From positions 4,402,001 through 4,466,000 of the forward strand of contig NZ_CP082301.1 of the NCBI RefSeq assembly GCF_019880305.1: a DNA stretch of 64,000 nt, written 5' to 3'. The stretch comes from Streptomyces decoyicus. GTDB lineage: Bacteria; Actinomycetota; Actinomycetes; Streptomycetales; Streptomycetaceae. Each line of letters starts with the position of its first letter. Within the stretch, counting starts at the first letter, position 1. Below the pieces are notes generated by a model, which worked only from the letters and a program-made list of their open reading frames with translations, ran no database searches and was not told the DNA's origin. Positions 35,325 to 44,167 of this stretch are shown piece by piece. The translations under genes were made by a program, and so were the position numbers.

Positions 35325-36800
35325 TCACAGCCCGATGTCCCGCTCCTGGATGTCCGCGAGGGATTCGCGCCGTACGAGAAGGCGGGCATGCCCTTCGGTG
35401 ACGGCGATGACCGGTGGCCGGCCGACGAGGTTGTAACCGGAGGCCATGGAGAGGTGGTACGCGCCGGCGACGGGAACGGCCAGCAGATCGCCGGGCCGGA
35501 TGTCGCCGGGCAGCGGGACCTCGGCGGCGAGCACGTCACCGGCCTCGCAGTGCCGTCCGACGACGGTGACCGGTTCCGGCGCGGCGGACGGGCGGCGGCC
35601 GATCAGCCGCGGCGCATAGCGCACCCCGTACAGCGCGGGCCGCGGGTTGTCGCTCATCCCGCCGTCCACCGCCACGAAGGTGTGCGCACCGGTCCGTTTG
35701 ACGGCCAGCACCCGGTAGAGGGCGACACCGGCCGGGCCCGCGATGGCGCGGCCGGGTTCGACCGCGAGCCGTGGCACCGGCAGCCCGGCCGCCGCGCAGC
35801 CGCCGGCGAGTTCGGCGCGGATCTTGGTACTGAGGGAGGGGAGATCGAGCGCGGGCTCGCCGGGGCGGTAGGCGATGCCGTGGCCGCCCCCGAGGTCCAG
35901 CTCGGGCAGGGTGACGCCGTGCTGCTCGTGGATCCGGGCCAGCAGGCCGATCAGCCGGCGTACGGCCGACAGATAGGGCTTGACGGTGGTGATCTGTGAG
36001 CCCAAGTGGCAGTGCAGGCCTACCAGTTCGAGGCGCGGCTGGCTGAGTACCCGTGCGATGGCGTGCTGTGCGGAGCCGTCGGCGATCGACAGCCCGAACT
36101 TCTGGTCGTCGGTCCCGGTACGGATCTTGGCGTGGCCGCCGGCCGCGATGCCCGGAACGACCCGGATCAGTACCCGCTGCCGGCTGCCCGCAGGGGCCGC
36201 GGCGGCCAGCCGGGCGATCTCCGAGGTGCTGTCGATGACGATCCGTCCGACGCCGAGCCGTAGCGCGGCCCGCAGGTCGGCCGGGCTCTTGGCGTTGCCG
36301 TGCAGCACGATCCGCTCGGGCGGGAAGCCGGTGGTGACGGCCAGTTCCAGCTCGCCGGCCGAGCAGACGTCCAGGCCGAGCCCCTCCTCGTGCACCCAGT
36401 GCACCATGGCGCGGCACAGGAATGCCTTGGCGGCGTAGCAGACATCGGCATCGGGGAAGGCCCGTAGGTAGGCGCGGCAGCGGTGGCGCACTTCGTCCTC
36501 GTCCAGGACGTAGGCGGGGGTGCCGAAGCGGTCGGCGATCTCGGTGAGCGGGACGCCGCCCACGGCGAGGTCGTCATGGCCGAGCGGTGCCGCGGACCGG
36601 GGCCAGATGGACAGCGGCTCGCCGGCGGACGGTGATTCACTGCCGGCCGACGGCTCACTGCCGCGCGGCAGCTCGCTGCCGGGAAGCGGCCCGCCTCCGG
36701 GTGACGGCGGGGCGGCGGTCCGCGGCGGGGGCGCCATGGTCGTGGCCGACGCCGGGTCGCCGGCCCCGTGGGCGGTCGGTGGCAGGGTGCGGTGGCTCAT
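35325..36800 (-). CDS. lysA: Diaminopimelate decarboxylase-family enzyme
   Basis: 491-aa PLP enzyme of fold type III that decarboxylates meso-diaminopimelate to lysine. It shows the PLP lysine in CYAAKAF, HCHLGSQI, the GGGHGIAYR phosphate loop, EPGRAIAGPAG and the cross-dimer active-site Cys in HCEAGDVL. The N-terminus has an extra 60-70 residues rich in Pro/Ser/Gly with repeats of the SEPSAGSESPSAGEP type before GHDDLAVGGVPL. It starts at ATG 36800 with GGGAGGGG eight bases upstream. It is not in the thrB-type lysine context; Streptomyces often has a second lysA-like gene, so a related substrate is possible. It is co-transcribed with the small gene 16 bp upstream. Confidence 0.88.
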   Translation of the reverse strand: MSHRTLPPTAHGAGDPASATTMAPPPRTAAPPSPGGGPLPGSELPRGSEPSAGSESPSAGEPLSIWPRSAAPLGHDDLAVGGVPLTEIADRFGTPAYVLDEDEVRHRCRAYLRAFPDADVCYAAKAFLCRAMVHWVHEEGLGLDVCSAGELELAVTTGFPPERIVLHGNAKSPADLRAALRLGVGRIVIDSTSEIARLAAAAPAGSRQRVLIRVVPGIAAGGHAKIRTGTDDQKFGLSIADGSAQHAIARVLSQPRLELVGLHCHLGSQITTVKPYLSAVRRLIGLLARIHEQHGVTLPELDLGGGHGIAYRPGEPALDLPSLSTKIRAELAGGCAAAGLPVPRLAVEPGRAIAGPAGVALYRVLAVKRTGAHTFVAVDGGMSDNPRPALYGVRYAPRLIGRRPSAAPEPVTVVGRHCEAGDVLAAEVPLPGDIRPGDLLAVPVAGAYHLSMASGYNLVGRPPVIAVTEGHARLLVRRESLADIQERDIGL

Positions 36801-36816
36801 GGTGGTTGCCCCTCCC

Positions 36817-37131
36817 TCAGACGGCCCGTAGGTGGTGACCACGGGGGATGTCGGGGGCGAACCGTGGATCGACGGTCAGGACCGTCGCTCCGACGGGTTC
36901 GGCCAGCGCACGCAGCGCGGGCTCGGAGAGCCTGACCCAGGGCTGGTCGCTGCCGAGGGCCGCGGCGAGGCGCTGGGGTGAGGTGAAGCCGACGGCGGTA
37001 CGGCCGCCGAGCGGAGTGCGGAACAGGCGGGCCGTGCAGCCCGCGGGGCCCGACCGGACAGGGACGAAGAGAAGCCCGGCCGGGACACGATCGGCAGGCT
37101 CGGGATCTTCCGCGTACAAGAGGTGGGACAC
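36817..37131 (-). CDS. Small SAV_915-type protein of unknown function
   Basis: 104 aa, soluble. The pattern AGLLFVPVRSGPAGCTARLFRTPLGGRTAVGFTS and the overall length resemble a Streptomyces family I know as SAV_915-like. It has no catalytic motif or membrane segment; the sequence predicts beta strands followed by a helix. It lies 16 bp upstream of the lysA-like gene on the same strand, suggesting a linked function such as regulation or partner binding. The family name is from memory. Confidence 0.6.
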   Translation of the reverse strand: MSHLLYAEDPEPADRVPAGLLFVPVRSGPAGCTARLFRTPLGGRTAVGFTSPQRLAAALGSDQPWVRLSEPALRALAEPVGATVLTVDPRFAPDIPRGHHLRAV

Positions 37132-37568
37132 GGCGTTGCTCCTCGAACAGGACCACGGCCCCGGACCGGTGGGTAACGCGTACGCCGGGGCTCGGCCCTG
37201 ACGCTATTCCCGGGGAAGGCGGCACTCCGCCGGCCGCTGACGCGTCATTGACGGGTTGTGGCCCCTACTTGACGCGATGCTGCTGCTCGGTGGCCGATTG
37301 TGCGGCGGCGGTGACGCTGAGGCGTGACCCGTACGGGCCGGGAACGCGTTCCGGAGCCGATCCGGGCCCGGGCCAGATCCCGGCCCCCCCCGCAACGTCC
37401 CGCATCCATTGGCCCCCAACGCCCCCAACGTCCCCCGACAGGCGCCGCAGCACGGCTCTTCCGTATCCACATGCCCCCGGAGCGTCCCGCCTCCGCCGGC
37501 CCGTCCGTCTTCCGTGGACCGCCGCGCTTGACCTTGACACTGTGGAAAGCACTCCACTGGAAGGCGGC
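37132..37568. other. 437-bp divergent intergenic region (lysA pair / MerR-GyrI gene)
   Basis: No gene supported. It contains a 12-bp palindrome GGAACGCGTTCC at 37341-37352 of unknown use and the MerR-type promoter at its right end (separate entry). The pyrimidine-rich middle (37380-37460) holds nothing recognisable. Confidence 0.5.
37528..37559 (+). promoter_or_regulatory. MerR-type promoter/operator of the frameshifted MerR gene
   Basis: TTGACC (37528-37533) and an overlapping TTGACA (37534-37539) are followed by an inverted repeat CTGTGGA-N6-TCCACTG (37540-37559, one mismatch) ending 9 bases before the ATG. MerR proteins bind such repeats in long-spacer promoters. Confidence 0.45.
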
Positions 37569-38583
37569 ATGTTCAGCATCGGAGATTTCGCCCAGTACGG
37601 CCGTGTGTCGGCCCGCATGCTGCGCCACTACGACGCGATCGGACTGCTGCGCCCGGCCCGTACCGACCCCGTCAGCGGCTACCGCTTCTACGAGGCGGCC
37701 CAGCTCGCCCGGCTCAACCGCATCATCGCGCTCAAGGACCTCGGATTCAGCCTCCAGCAGGTGGGGGCGATCCTGGCCGAGGAGGTGAGCGTGCCGGAGC
37801 TGCGCGGCATGCTGCGGCTGCGCCGGGCGGAGCTGGAAGCGTCGCTGGCGGCGGCGGGTGCGCGGCTGGCGCAGGTCGAGGCGAGGCTCCGGACGATCGA
37901 GAGTGAGGGACGCATGTCTGCCGACGATGTGGTGGTCAAACGCACCGGAGCGGTTCTGCTCGCGGAGCTGAGCGGGGTCGCCGCCAGTTACGGGCCCGAG
38001 GACATCGGGCCGGTCATCCAGCCGCTCTACGGGGAGCTGTGCCGACGGCTGGAGACGGCAGGGGTGACCCCGGCGGGGCCGGGGCTGGCGTACTACGAGG
38101 ACGCACCGGAGACACCGGCAGCAAAGACACCGGAAGCGGAGACGTCGGAAGCGGAGACCCCGGCAGCAGAGACACCAGAAGTGGAGACACTGGCAGCAAC
38201 GACACCGGAGAAGCACGGTCCCACCTGGTCCCGGGAGGCCATCGTCGTCCACGCGGGGATCGTGATCACCGAGGAGGCCTTGGCCAAGGCCGGTGCCATC
38301 GCCCACGTGACGCCCGGCCGCCCCGGCACCACCTCCGCCACCCCCACCCTCACCCCCCCACCGGCCTCGGCTTCGACGTCGTCACCCTCCCCGCCCTCGA
38401 CTGCGCCGCGACGGTGGTGCACCGCGGCCCGATGAGCCGGATTCTGCCGACCGTCCAGAATCTCGCGCACTGGATCGACGCCAACGGCTACCGCTCCGCC
38501 GGGTACGCCCGCGAGCTGTATCTGGAGTGTCGGATCAGGAGAAATGGGTCACCGAGATCCAGGAGCCGGTGGTCAGGGCCTGA
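37569..38583 (+). pseudogene. MerR/GyrI-type regulator disrupted by two frameshifts
   Basis: Residues 1-115 are an intact MerR domain (MFSIGDFAQYGRVSARMLRHYD, then YRFYEAAQLARLNRIIALKDLGFSL). The GyrI-like effector domain that follows is split over three frames. Frame one carries VVVKRTGAVLLAEL, GLAYYED and HAGIVIT to about 38315. Frame two carries VVTLPALDCAATVVHRGPM to YARELYLEC (38360-38530). Frame three carries EKWVTEIQEPVVRA and the stop TGA at 38581. Both breaks are net minus one base, the first in a C-rich stretch (38310-38360) and the second near 38530. Either it is a decaying gene or two bases were lost in sequencing. The first frame alone would end at 38435. A 100-bp insert codes for Glu-Thr-Pro-Ala repeats. 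Confidence 0.75.
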
Positions 38584-39517
38584 AGCTCTCCGCGTCGCCG
38601 CCCTGGCGTGCCGTGACCGTGTTGCCGCCCTGGCATGCCGTGACCGTCTCCGCGAACGCCACCGCCGCCGGGCTCAGCGCCTCCCACCGGCGTACCGCCC
38701 AGCCGGTGGCCAGTGGGGGCAGCGCGGCGATCGGGACCAGCCGCAGCGCCGGGTGGGCGGCGGCCTGGAGGCCCGGCAGTTGGGGAACGACCGCAGGGCC
38801 GACGCCGAGTTCGGCCAGCAGCAGGGCGGTGTCCCAGTCGGCGACGCTGGTGGTGCTCGGGGGTGGCACAGGGCCGGCTTCCCCTTGGCCGAGGTGACCG
38901 TCGAGGCGCATACGGGACGTGGAGTTCTCCGGGAGCCGGATGTGCCGGATACCGGCCAGCTCCTCGGGCTCGATCCGCTCCCGGCAGGCGAGCGGGTCGT
39001 CGGCGCGCACGGCGAGCACCCACGGCAGGCGGACCACCGGATGCTGCTCGATGCCGGCGACCGGCGGGCCGATGGTGATCCAGGCCAGCTCGGAATCGCC
39101 GTCCGCGACGGCCTCGAAGCAGCGGCGGCTGGAACTCTCGGTCCGGAACTCCAGGTTGACGTGCGGATGGCGGGCGCGGAAGGCGACCACCGCCTCGGAC
39201 ATGAAGTGCCGGACGGTCGTGGCGCCGGTGGTCACCCGGACCGTGCCGCCGTCCCCCGCGCGCAGATCGGCCAGCCGGCGCAGCGCCAGATCCAGGCCGC
39301 CGATGCTGTCCGCGGCCGCGCGGTGCAGAATCCGGCCCGCCTGGGTCGGTGCCACACCGCGCGGTTGGCGCTCCAGCAGACCGATGCCCGCCTCCCGTTC
39401 GAGGCGTTTGATGCGCTGGCTGACGGCCGACTGGGTGCAGCCGAGATCGCGGGCGACGGCGCTGAGGCTGCCCGCCTCGCAGACGGCGACGAAGGCGCGC
39501 AGATCATCGAGGGTCAC
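38573..39517 (-). CDS. LysR-family transcriptional regulator
   Basis: 314 aa. The winged helix-turn-helix is at residues 2-60 (LDDLRAFVAVCEAGSLSAVARDLGCTQSAVSQRIKRLE), followed by a two-lobe periplasmic-binding-like effector domain. The start is the GTG at 39517; TACCGT lies about 8 bases upstream and there is no Shine-Dalgarno, so it is probably leaderless. The C-terminal 20 residues are coded by a 24-bp imperfect direct repeat (about 38598-38650). Its end overlaps the end of the broken MerR gene by 11 bases. It lies downstream of the DHA2 exporter gene on the same strand; the target is not evident. Confidence 0.88.
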   Translation of the reverse strand: MTLDDLRAFVAVCEAGSLSAVARDLGCTQSAVSQRIKRLEREAGIGLLERQPRGVAPTQAGRILHRAAADSIGGLDLALRRLADLRAGDGGTVRVTTGATTVRHFMSEAVVAFRARHPHVNLEFRTESSSRRCFEAVADGDSELAWITIGPPVAGIEQHPVVRLPWVLAVRADDPLACRERIEPEELAGIRHIRLPENSTSRMRLDGHLGQGEAGPVPPPSTTSVADWDTALLLAELGVGPAVVPQLPGLQAAAHPALRLVPIAALPPLATGWAVRRWEALSPAAVAFAETVTACQGGNTVTARQGGDAESFRP

Positions 39518-39628
39518 CCGCGTACGGTATGCCTCAACCCAAGCTATTACTAAGGGATTTGGAAGAAGACCAGAGGATTGACTTGGGTGTGGGGTGCAGC
39601 GAAGCTCGTCACAGGGCCCAGGGCGGCA

Positions 39629-39662
39629 ACCCGGAACCGCGTACGGCCGTACGGTTCCGGGT
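39629..39662 (-). terminator. Terminator after the DHA2 exporter gene
   Basis: Outer 10-bp stem ACCCGGAACC / GGTTCCGGGT (39629-39638 with 39653-39662), a 2-nt bulge and an inner palindrome GTACGGCCGTAC. It lies 25 bases past the stop of the exporter gene on the minus strand. Confidence 0.7.
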
Positions 39663-39686
39663 GCCGACCCGCACCGGTCGTTCTCC

Positions 39687-41348
39687 CTATACCCCCGCGC
39701 CCTTCCGCACCGGAGCGGCCGCCATGCCATCCCGTACCGGAGCGGCCGCCGTGCCCTCCGCGGAGCGCTCGGCCGGACCGCCGTCGCCGCCCTCCCCGCG
39801 CCGTACCACCGCAAGGACCAGCAGCCCGCCCGCCAGGGCCACCACCCCGGAGATCAGCATGATGTCCGTCAGCCCGGAGACGTACGCGGCCTTGACCGCC
39901 GTACGGGAGCCGCCGGGCCGTGCGGCATCGTGCAGCGCGGTGGCGAAGACGGTGCCGAGGACCGCGATGCCCAGCGCGTAGCCCAGTTGCCGGAAGGTGT
40001 TCACGGCGCCGCTGGCCATGCCCGCCCGCTCCGGGGGCGCCGCGCCGAGCGCCGCCGAGACCAGGACCGGCATCGCCATGCCGATGCCCAGCCCGCTCAC
40101 CGCGAGTCCGGGGACCAGCGCCGCCCAGCCGGAGTCGTCGTCCAGCAGCGCGCACGACAACAGCGCGCCCGCGCCCACCAACAACAGACCCACACCGACC
40201 GGGAGTTGAGGTGCCATCCGCTGGAGCGCCCGCCCGCCCAGCGCCCCGACCAGCAGCGACATCAGCGCCATCGGTGTCACCGAGAGACCCGCCTGCACCG
40301 GGCTCAGCCCGACGACGTTCTGCACCCACAGCCCCACGAACGTGAGATACGGGAACGCCGCGGCCTGGAGCAGCAGCGCCGCCGCCAGCAGCGCCGCGAA
40401 CGACGGCCGGCGCAGCAGCCGCAGGTCGAGCAGCGGCCGGCGCACCCGCCGCTCGATGACGAGGAAGACCAGCAGCGCGAGCACCGCGCCGCCGAGCGAG
40501 GCGAGCGTCCCGGACTCCGTCCAGCCCCGCTCACCGCCGCGGATCAGCCCGTATGTCAGCGCGCCCGCGCACGCCGTGAAGGACGCCGCACCCGGCCAGT
40601 CGATACGGGCGACGGGGGCCGTCCCGGCCGCGTTCGTCCGAGACTTCGTTCGAGACCGGGCGAGGTCGCCGTGCGACTCCTGGACCCGGCGCAGGGTGAT
40701 CCACACCGCGACGGCGGTCAGCGGCAGATTGACCAGGAAGATCGCCCGCCAGTCCACGTACTCGGTGAGCAGACCGCCCAGTACGGGGCCGAGCGCGGCC
40801 GCGGCCCCGCTGGTGCCACCCCAGACACCGAACGCCACACCACGGTCCCGGCCCTGATAAGCGGCCATCAGCAGCGGGGTGTTGGTGGCGAACATCGCCG
40901 CCGCGCCGATGCCCTGCACGGCGCGGGCCGCGACCAGGGTGCCCGCGTCCGGGGCCAGACCGCAGGCCAGCGAGGCGAGCGCGAACAACGCCAGTCCGGC
41001 CACGTACAGCCGGCGCCGTCCGAAGAGGTCCGCGGCCGAGCCGGCCACCATCAGCAGCGCGGCCAGCGCCAGCGCGTAGATGTCCATCACCCACTGGAGC
41101 GAGGTGAAGGAGGCGCCCAGACCGTCGGCTATCCGCGGCAGCGCGGTGTTCACGATCGTCACATCGACCAGCAGAAGGAAGTTGCCGAGGGTGATGGCGA
41201 CCAGCGGCCACCACTTCCCACCCCGTCTCCCCTCCGGACCCGCAATCGGACCGGCCTCCGGCCCGGCATCCGGCCCACCGCCCGGTCTCCCGCCCGTGCC
41301 CGTCGCCCGGCCGCCCGCCGCGGTCCCCCGCTCCGGTGCGCTCACCAT
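39687..41348 (-). CDS. DHA2-family (EmrB/QacA) multidrug MFS exporter
   Basis: 553 aa with 14 predicted transmembrane helices. The first-helix motif is LLLVDVTIVNTALPRI, the motif A-like loop is GSAADLFGRRRLY, and motif C-like features sit in helix 5 (GVWGGTSGAAAALGPVLGG). The charged loop RSRTKSRTNAAG lies between helices 6 and 7. Start is ATG 41348 with GGAGG seven bases upstream. The double-Lrp regulator is divergent, with 139 bp between, and is the natural candidate to control it. Such exporters expel antibiotics or antiseptics; the native substrate is unknown. Confidence 0.88.
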   Translation of the reverse strand: MVSAPERGTAAGGRATGTGGRPGGGPDAGPEAGPIAGPEGRRGGKWWPLVAITLGNFLLLVDVTIVNTALPRIADGLGASFTSLQWVMDIYALALAALLMVAGSAADLFGRRRLYVAGLALFALASLACGLAPDAGTLVAARAVQGIGAAAMFATNTPLLMAAYQGRDRGVAFGVWGGTSGAAAALGPVLGGLLTEYVDWRAIFLVNLPLTAVAVWITLRRVQESHGDLARSRTKSRTNAAGTAPVARIDWPGAASFTACAGALTYGLIRGGERGWTESGTLASLGGAVLALLVFLVIERRVRRPLLDLRLLRRPSFAALLAAALLLQAAAFPYLTFVGLWVQNVVGLSPVQAGLSVTPMALMSLLVGALGGRALQRMAPQLPVGVGLLLVGAGALLSCALLDDDSGWAALVPGLAVSGLGIGMAMPVLVSAALGAAPPERAGMASGAVNTFRQLGYALGIAVLGTVFATALHDAARPGGSRTAVKAAYVSGLTDIMLISGVVALAGGLLVLAVVRRGEGGDGGPAERSAEGTAAAPVRDGMAAAPVRKGAGV

Positions 41349-41487
41349 GATCAATCCTCCGCTCGTGTTGCCGACGCGGCGCTCCGCGGCGCCGCCCCGT
41401 ATTGCCGACGCCACCGTGCGGCCCGAGCCGCCTGTTCTCCCAGCCACCGGGCTCCCGGCGACGCAATCCGACACGCGCTAGCCTCGA

Positions 41488-42594
41488 ATGGTGAAAAGCG
41501 ACAGGAAGCCCGACGGAACGGCCCAGGGGAGAGCCACCACCGGCCGGCCCCTCGGCGGCCCCGCCAGCTCCATCGGTCCCCCCACCTCCACCGTCCCCAC
41601 CACCGGCTTCGACGCCCTCGACCGCCAACTGGTGCATGCGCTGCAACTGGACGGCCGGGCGCCGTTCAGCCGGATCGCCGCCGTGCTCGGCGTCTCCGAC
41701 CAGACCGTCGCCCGGCGCTACACCCGGCACCGCACCACCGGTGGGCTCAAGGTGCTGGGGCTGGCCGACGCCCGGGCGTTGGGCGAAATCGAGTGGATGG
41801 TGCGGGTCCAGTGCACGCCGGACGCGGCCGTCTCCGTCGCCGAGGCGCTGGCCCGCCGCTCGGACACCTCCTGGGTGAGCCTGATGTCCGGCGGCACCGA
41901 GATCGCCGCGGTCTGCCGCGCGGCGAGCAGCGACCACAGCGATGCGCTGCTGCTTCAGAAGCTGCCGCGCACCCCCAGCGTCGTCGGCGTCACCGCGCAC
42001 TGCCTGCTGCACGAGTTCTTCGGCGGCCCGCAGGGCCTGATCACCAAGTCCGGCGCGCTCACCGACACACAGATCGCCGAACTGAGCCCGCCCCCGCCGG
42101 ACCCGCCCGCCGCCCCGGTGACGCTCACCGACGCCGACCGCCGGCTCTTCGACGCGCTCGCCCAGGACGGCCGTACGCCCCTGGGCGAACTCGCCGCCGT
42201 CACCGGCTGGTCGCCCACCACCGTCCGCCGCCGGCTCGCGGAGCTGCGCGCGGACGGGGTCCTCTACTACGACGTCGATTACGACCTGCGGCAGTTCGGC
42301 CACGGCGTGATGGTCGCCCTCTGGCTGTCCGTCGCTCCCGCCGAACTCGCCGCCACGGGCGAGGCGTTGGCCGTCCACCCCGAGGTCGCCTTCGCCTGCG
42401 CCACCACCGGCCCGAACAACCTCTTCGCGTCCGTGCTGTGCCGGGACGTCGGCGCGCTCTATACGTACCTGACGACCCGGGTCGCGGCGCTGCCCGGCGT
42501 ACGGGCGATGGAGAGCGCGCCCCGCATCCGCCACATCAAGGGGGCGGGCCCGCTGGTGCCCCTCTCCCCCGCGGCCTCCGGACGCCGCCGGTGA
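41488..42594 (+). CDS. Tandem (double) Lrp/AsnC-family regulator
   Basis: 368 aa with two complete Lrp/AsnC units in one chain. Unit 1 has an HTH at about 45-90 (FDALDRQLVHALQLDGRAPFSRIAAVLGVSDQTVARRY) and a RAM-like ligand domain to about 195. Unit 2 has an HTH at about 213-260 (TDADRRLFDALAQDGRTPLGELAAVTGWSPTTVRRR) and a second ligand domain. Lrp family members bind amino acids; this double form would give a pseudo-dimer per chain. It is divergent from the DHA2 exporter and its stop overlaps the start of the rhomboid-like gene (GTGA). A GTG directly follows the ATG and could also be used. Confidence 0.87.
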   Translation: MVKSDRKPDGTAQGRATTGRPLGGPASSIGPPTSTVPTTGFDALDRQLVHALQLDGRAPFSRIAAVLGVSDQTVARRYTRHRTTGGLKVLGLADARALGEIEWMVRVQCTPDAAVSVAEALARRSDTSWVSLMSGGTEIAAVCRAASSDHSDALLLQKLPRTPSVVGVTAHCLLHEFFGGPQGLITKSGALTDTQIAELSPPPPDPPAAPVTLTDADRRLFDALAQDGRTPLGELAAVTGWSPTTVRRRLAELRADGVLYYDVDYDLRQFGHGVMVALWLSVAPAELAATGEALAVHPEVAFACATTGPNNLFASVLCRDVGALYTYLTTRVAALPGVRAMESAPRIRHIKGAGPLVPLSPAASGRRR

Positions 42595-43364
42595 GGCCGC
42601 TGACGGAGCCGCCCCGCGGCGGCCGGCGGCCGTTCCCCGGCAACCCCCTGACCTGGGTGAAGGACTGGGTGCGCAGCAGCCCCGGCACCCATATCTGGCT
42701 GCTGGTCATCGGCATCACCAGCCTGGTCATCGCCTCCGCGTCCGAGGGGCTGGGGCAGTTCCTCGTCCACCGCACCAGCAGCAACATCCACGAGCTGAAC
42801 GAGCATCCGCTGCCGTCGCTGCTGATCAGCGGCTTCTGGATCGAACGCCCCTCGTCGTACCTGCTCTACGTGGTGATGTTCGAGCTGGTGCATGCCAACG
42901 TGGAGCGCTGGACGGGCAGCGTGCGCTGGCTGCTGACCGTCGGCGGTGCGCATGTCGCCGCCACCCTCGCCAGCCAGGAACTCGTCCTGCTGGCCATCGA
43001 GGGCCACCGGCTGCCGCGTTCGATGACCCATGTCGTGGACATCGGTGTCTCGTACGGGCTGGCGGCGGCCGCCGGTGTGCTGACGTACCGGCTGCGGCCG
43101 CCCTGGCGCTACGGCTATCTCGCCGCGGTACTGGTCTTCTTCGCGGTTCCGCTGCTGACCGGGGCCTCGTTCACCGACTTCGGCCATGCCATCGCGCTGG
43201 TCATGGGCTTTGCGGCCTGGCCGCTGACCCCGGCGGCGGCCGAGGGGACACCACCGGAGCAGGAGGACGGCGAACGGCCCGCGGAACCGGAACCACTCCG
43301 GGATCCGGCCGCGCAACCACCCCCGAAGCAGGAGCCGGAGCCGGAGGGCCGTCAGGAGAGGTAG
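42591..43364 (+). CDS. Rhomboid-like membrane protein (probably non-canonical active site)
   Basis: 257 aa with about six transmembrane helices and a C-terminal Pro/Glu-rich cytoplasmic tail. The helix-4 motif is DIGVSYG, where active rhomboid proteases have GxSG, and helix 6 carries His in DFGHAIALVMG, so the Ser-His pair survives but the second Gly is Tyr. It therefore may be a weak protease or a pseudoprotease. Start is the GTG at 42591, overlapping the Lrp stop by GTGA, so the two are co-translated. The 3' end overlaps the convergent HAD gene by 13 bases. Confidence 0.75.
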   Translation: MRPLTEPPRGGRRPFPGNPLTWVKDWVRSSPGTHIWLLVIGITSLVIASASEGLGQFLVHRTSSNIHELNEHPLPSLLISGFWIERPSSYLLYVVMFELVHANVERWTGSVRWLLTVGGAHVAATLASQELVLLAIEGHRLPRSMTHVVDIGVSYGLAAAAGVLTYRLRPPWRYGYLAAVLVFFAVPLLTGASFTDFGHAIALVMGFAAWPLTPAAAEGTPPEQEDGERPAEPEPLRDPAAQPPPKQEPEPEGRQER

Positions 43365-44167
43365 AGCCGCTCCAGCACCACCGCGATACCGTCCTCCTCG
43401 TTGGAGGCGGTGAGCTCGTCCGCGACGGCCTTCAGCTCGTCATGGGCGTTGGCCATCGCCACTCCGCGAGCGGACCAGGCGAACATCGGGATGTCGTTGG
43501 GCATATCGCCGAAGGCCAGCGTCTCCTTGGCGGTCACGCCCAGCCGGCGCGCGGCCAGCGACAGTCCGGTGGCCTTCGACAACCCCAGCGGCAGCAGCTC
43601 GACGATGCCCTCGCCGGCCACCGTCACGCCCACCAGATCCCCGGCGACCTGACGTGCGGCCAGCGCCAGCGCATCGTCGTCCAGGGTCGGATGCTGGATG
43701 TAGACCTTGTTGAGCGGCGCCGCCCACAGCTCGCCGGGGTCGTCCATCATGACGTTCGGCAGCGGGCCTTCCTGGACGCGGTAGCCGGGGCCGACCAGCA
43801 CCTCGCCCTCCAGGCCGTCCCGGCTGGCCGCCAGATGCAGCGGGCCGACCTCCGCCTCGATCTTGGCCAGCGCGAGACCGGCCAGCTGGCGGTCCAGCGT
43901 CACCGACGTCAGCAGCCGGTGCTCACCGGCGTGGTAGACCTGACCGCCCTGTCCGCACACCGCAAGGCCCTTGTAGTCCAGGGCGTCGAGGATGTGCCGG
44001 GTCCAGGGCACGGCCCGGCCGGTGACGACGATATGCGCCGCACCCGCCGCGGTGGCCGCGGCGAGCGCCTGGCGGGTGCGCTCGGAGACGGTCTCGTCGT
44101 GGCGCAGCAGCGTCCCGTCGAGATCCGTCGCGATGAGCTTGTAGGGCTGCGGAGCGGATGAGCTCAC
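43352..44167 (-). CDS. HAD-superfamily Cof-type phosphatase linked to serS
   Basis: 271 aa. Motif I is DLDGTLLRHDE near residue 15, motif II is in IVVTGRAVPW, and motif IV GDMPNDIPMF is near the C-terminus, with a Cof-type cap. It overlaps serS by four bases (ATGA), so it is made together with seryl-tRNA synthetase. This serS-HAD coupling is, to my memory, conserved in Streptomyces. A phosphatase acting on a serine-pathway or nucleotide metabolite is conceivable but untested. It is more compact than the HAD gene at 15 kb, lacking that gene's cap insertion. Confidence 0.88.
   Translation of the reverse strand: MSSSAPQPYKLIATDLDGTLLRHDETVSERTRQALAAATAAGAAHIVVTGRAVPWTRHILDALDYKGLAVCGQGGQVYHAGEHRLLTSVTLDRQLAGLALAKIEAEVGPLHLAASRDGLEGEVLVGPGYRVQEGPLPNVMMDDPGELWAAPLNKVYIQHPTLDDDALALAARQVAGDLVGVTVAGEGIVELLPLGLSKATGLSLAARRLGVTAKETLAFGDMPNDIPMFAWSARGVAMANAHDELKAVADELTASNEEDGIAVVLERLYLS

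Noticed and set aside
38304..38309. CACGTG as a second parS site
   Set aside because: Flanks are GCC and ACG, not GTTT and AAAC; only the central hexamer matches.
39594..42590. Plus-strand open frame running into the rhomboid-like gene
   Set aside because: The upstream 1000 codons are antisense to the DHA2 exporter and out of frame with the Lrp gene; real coding begins at the GTG 42591.
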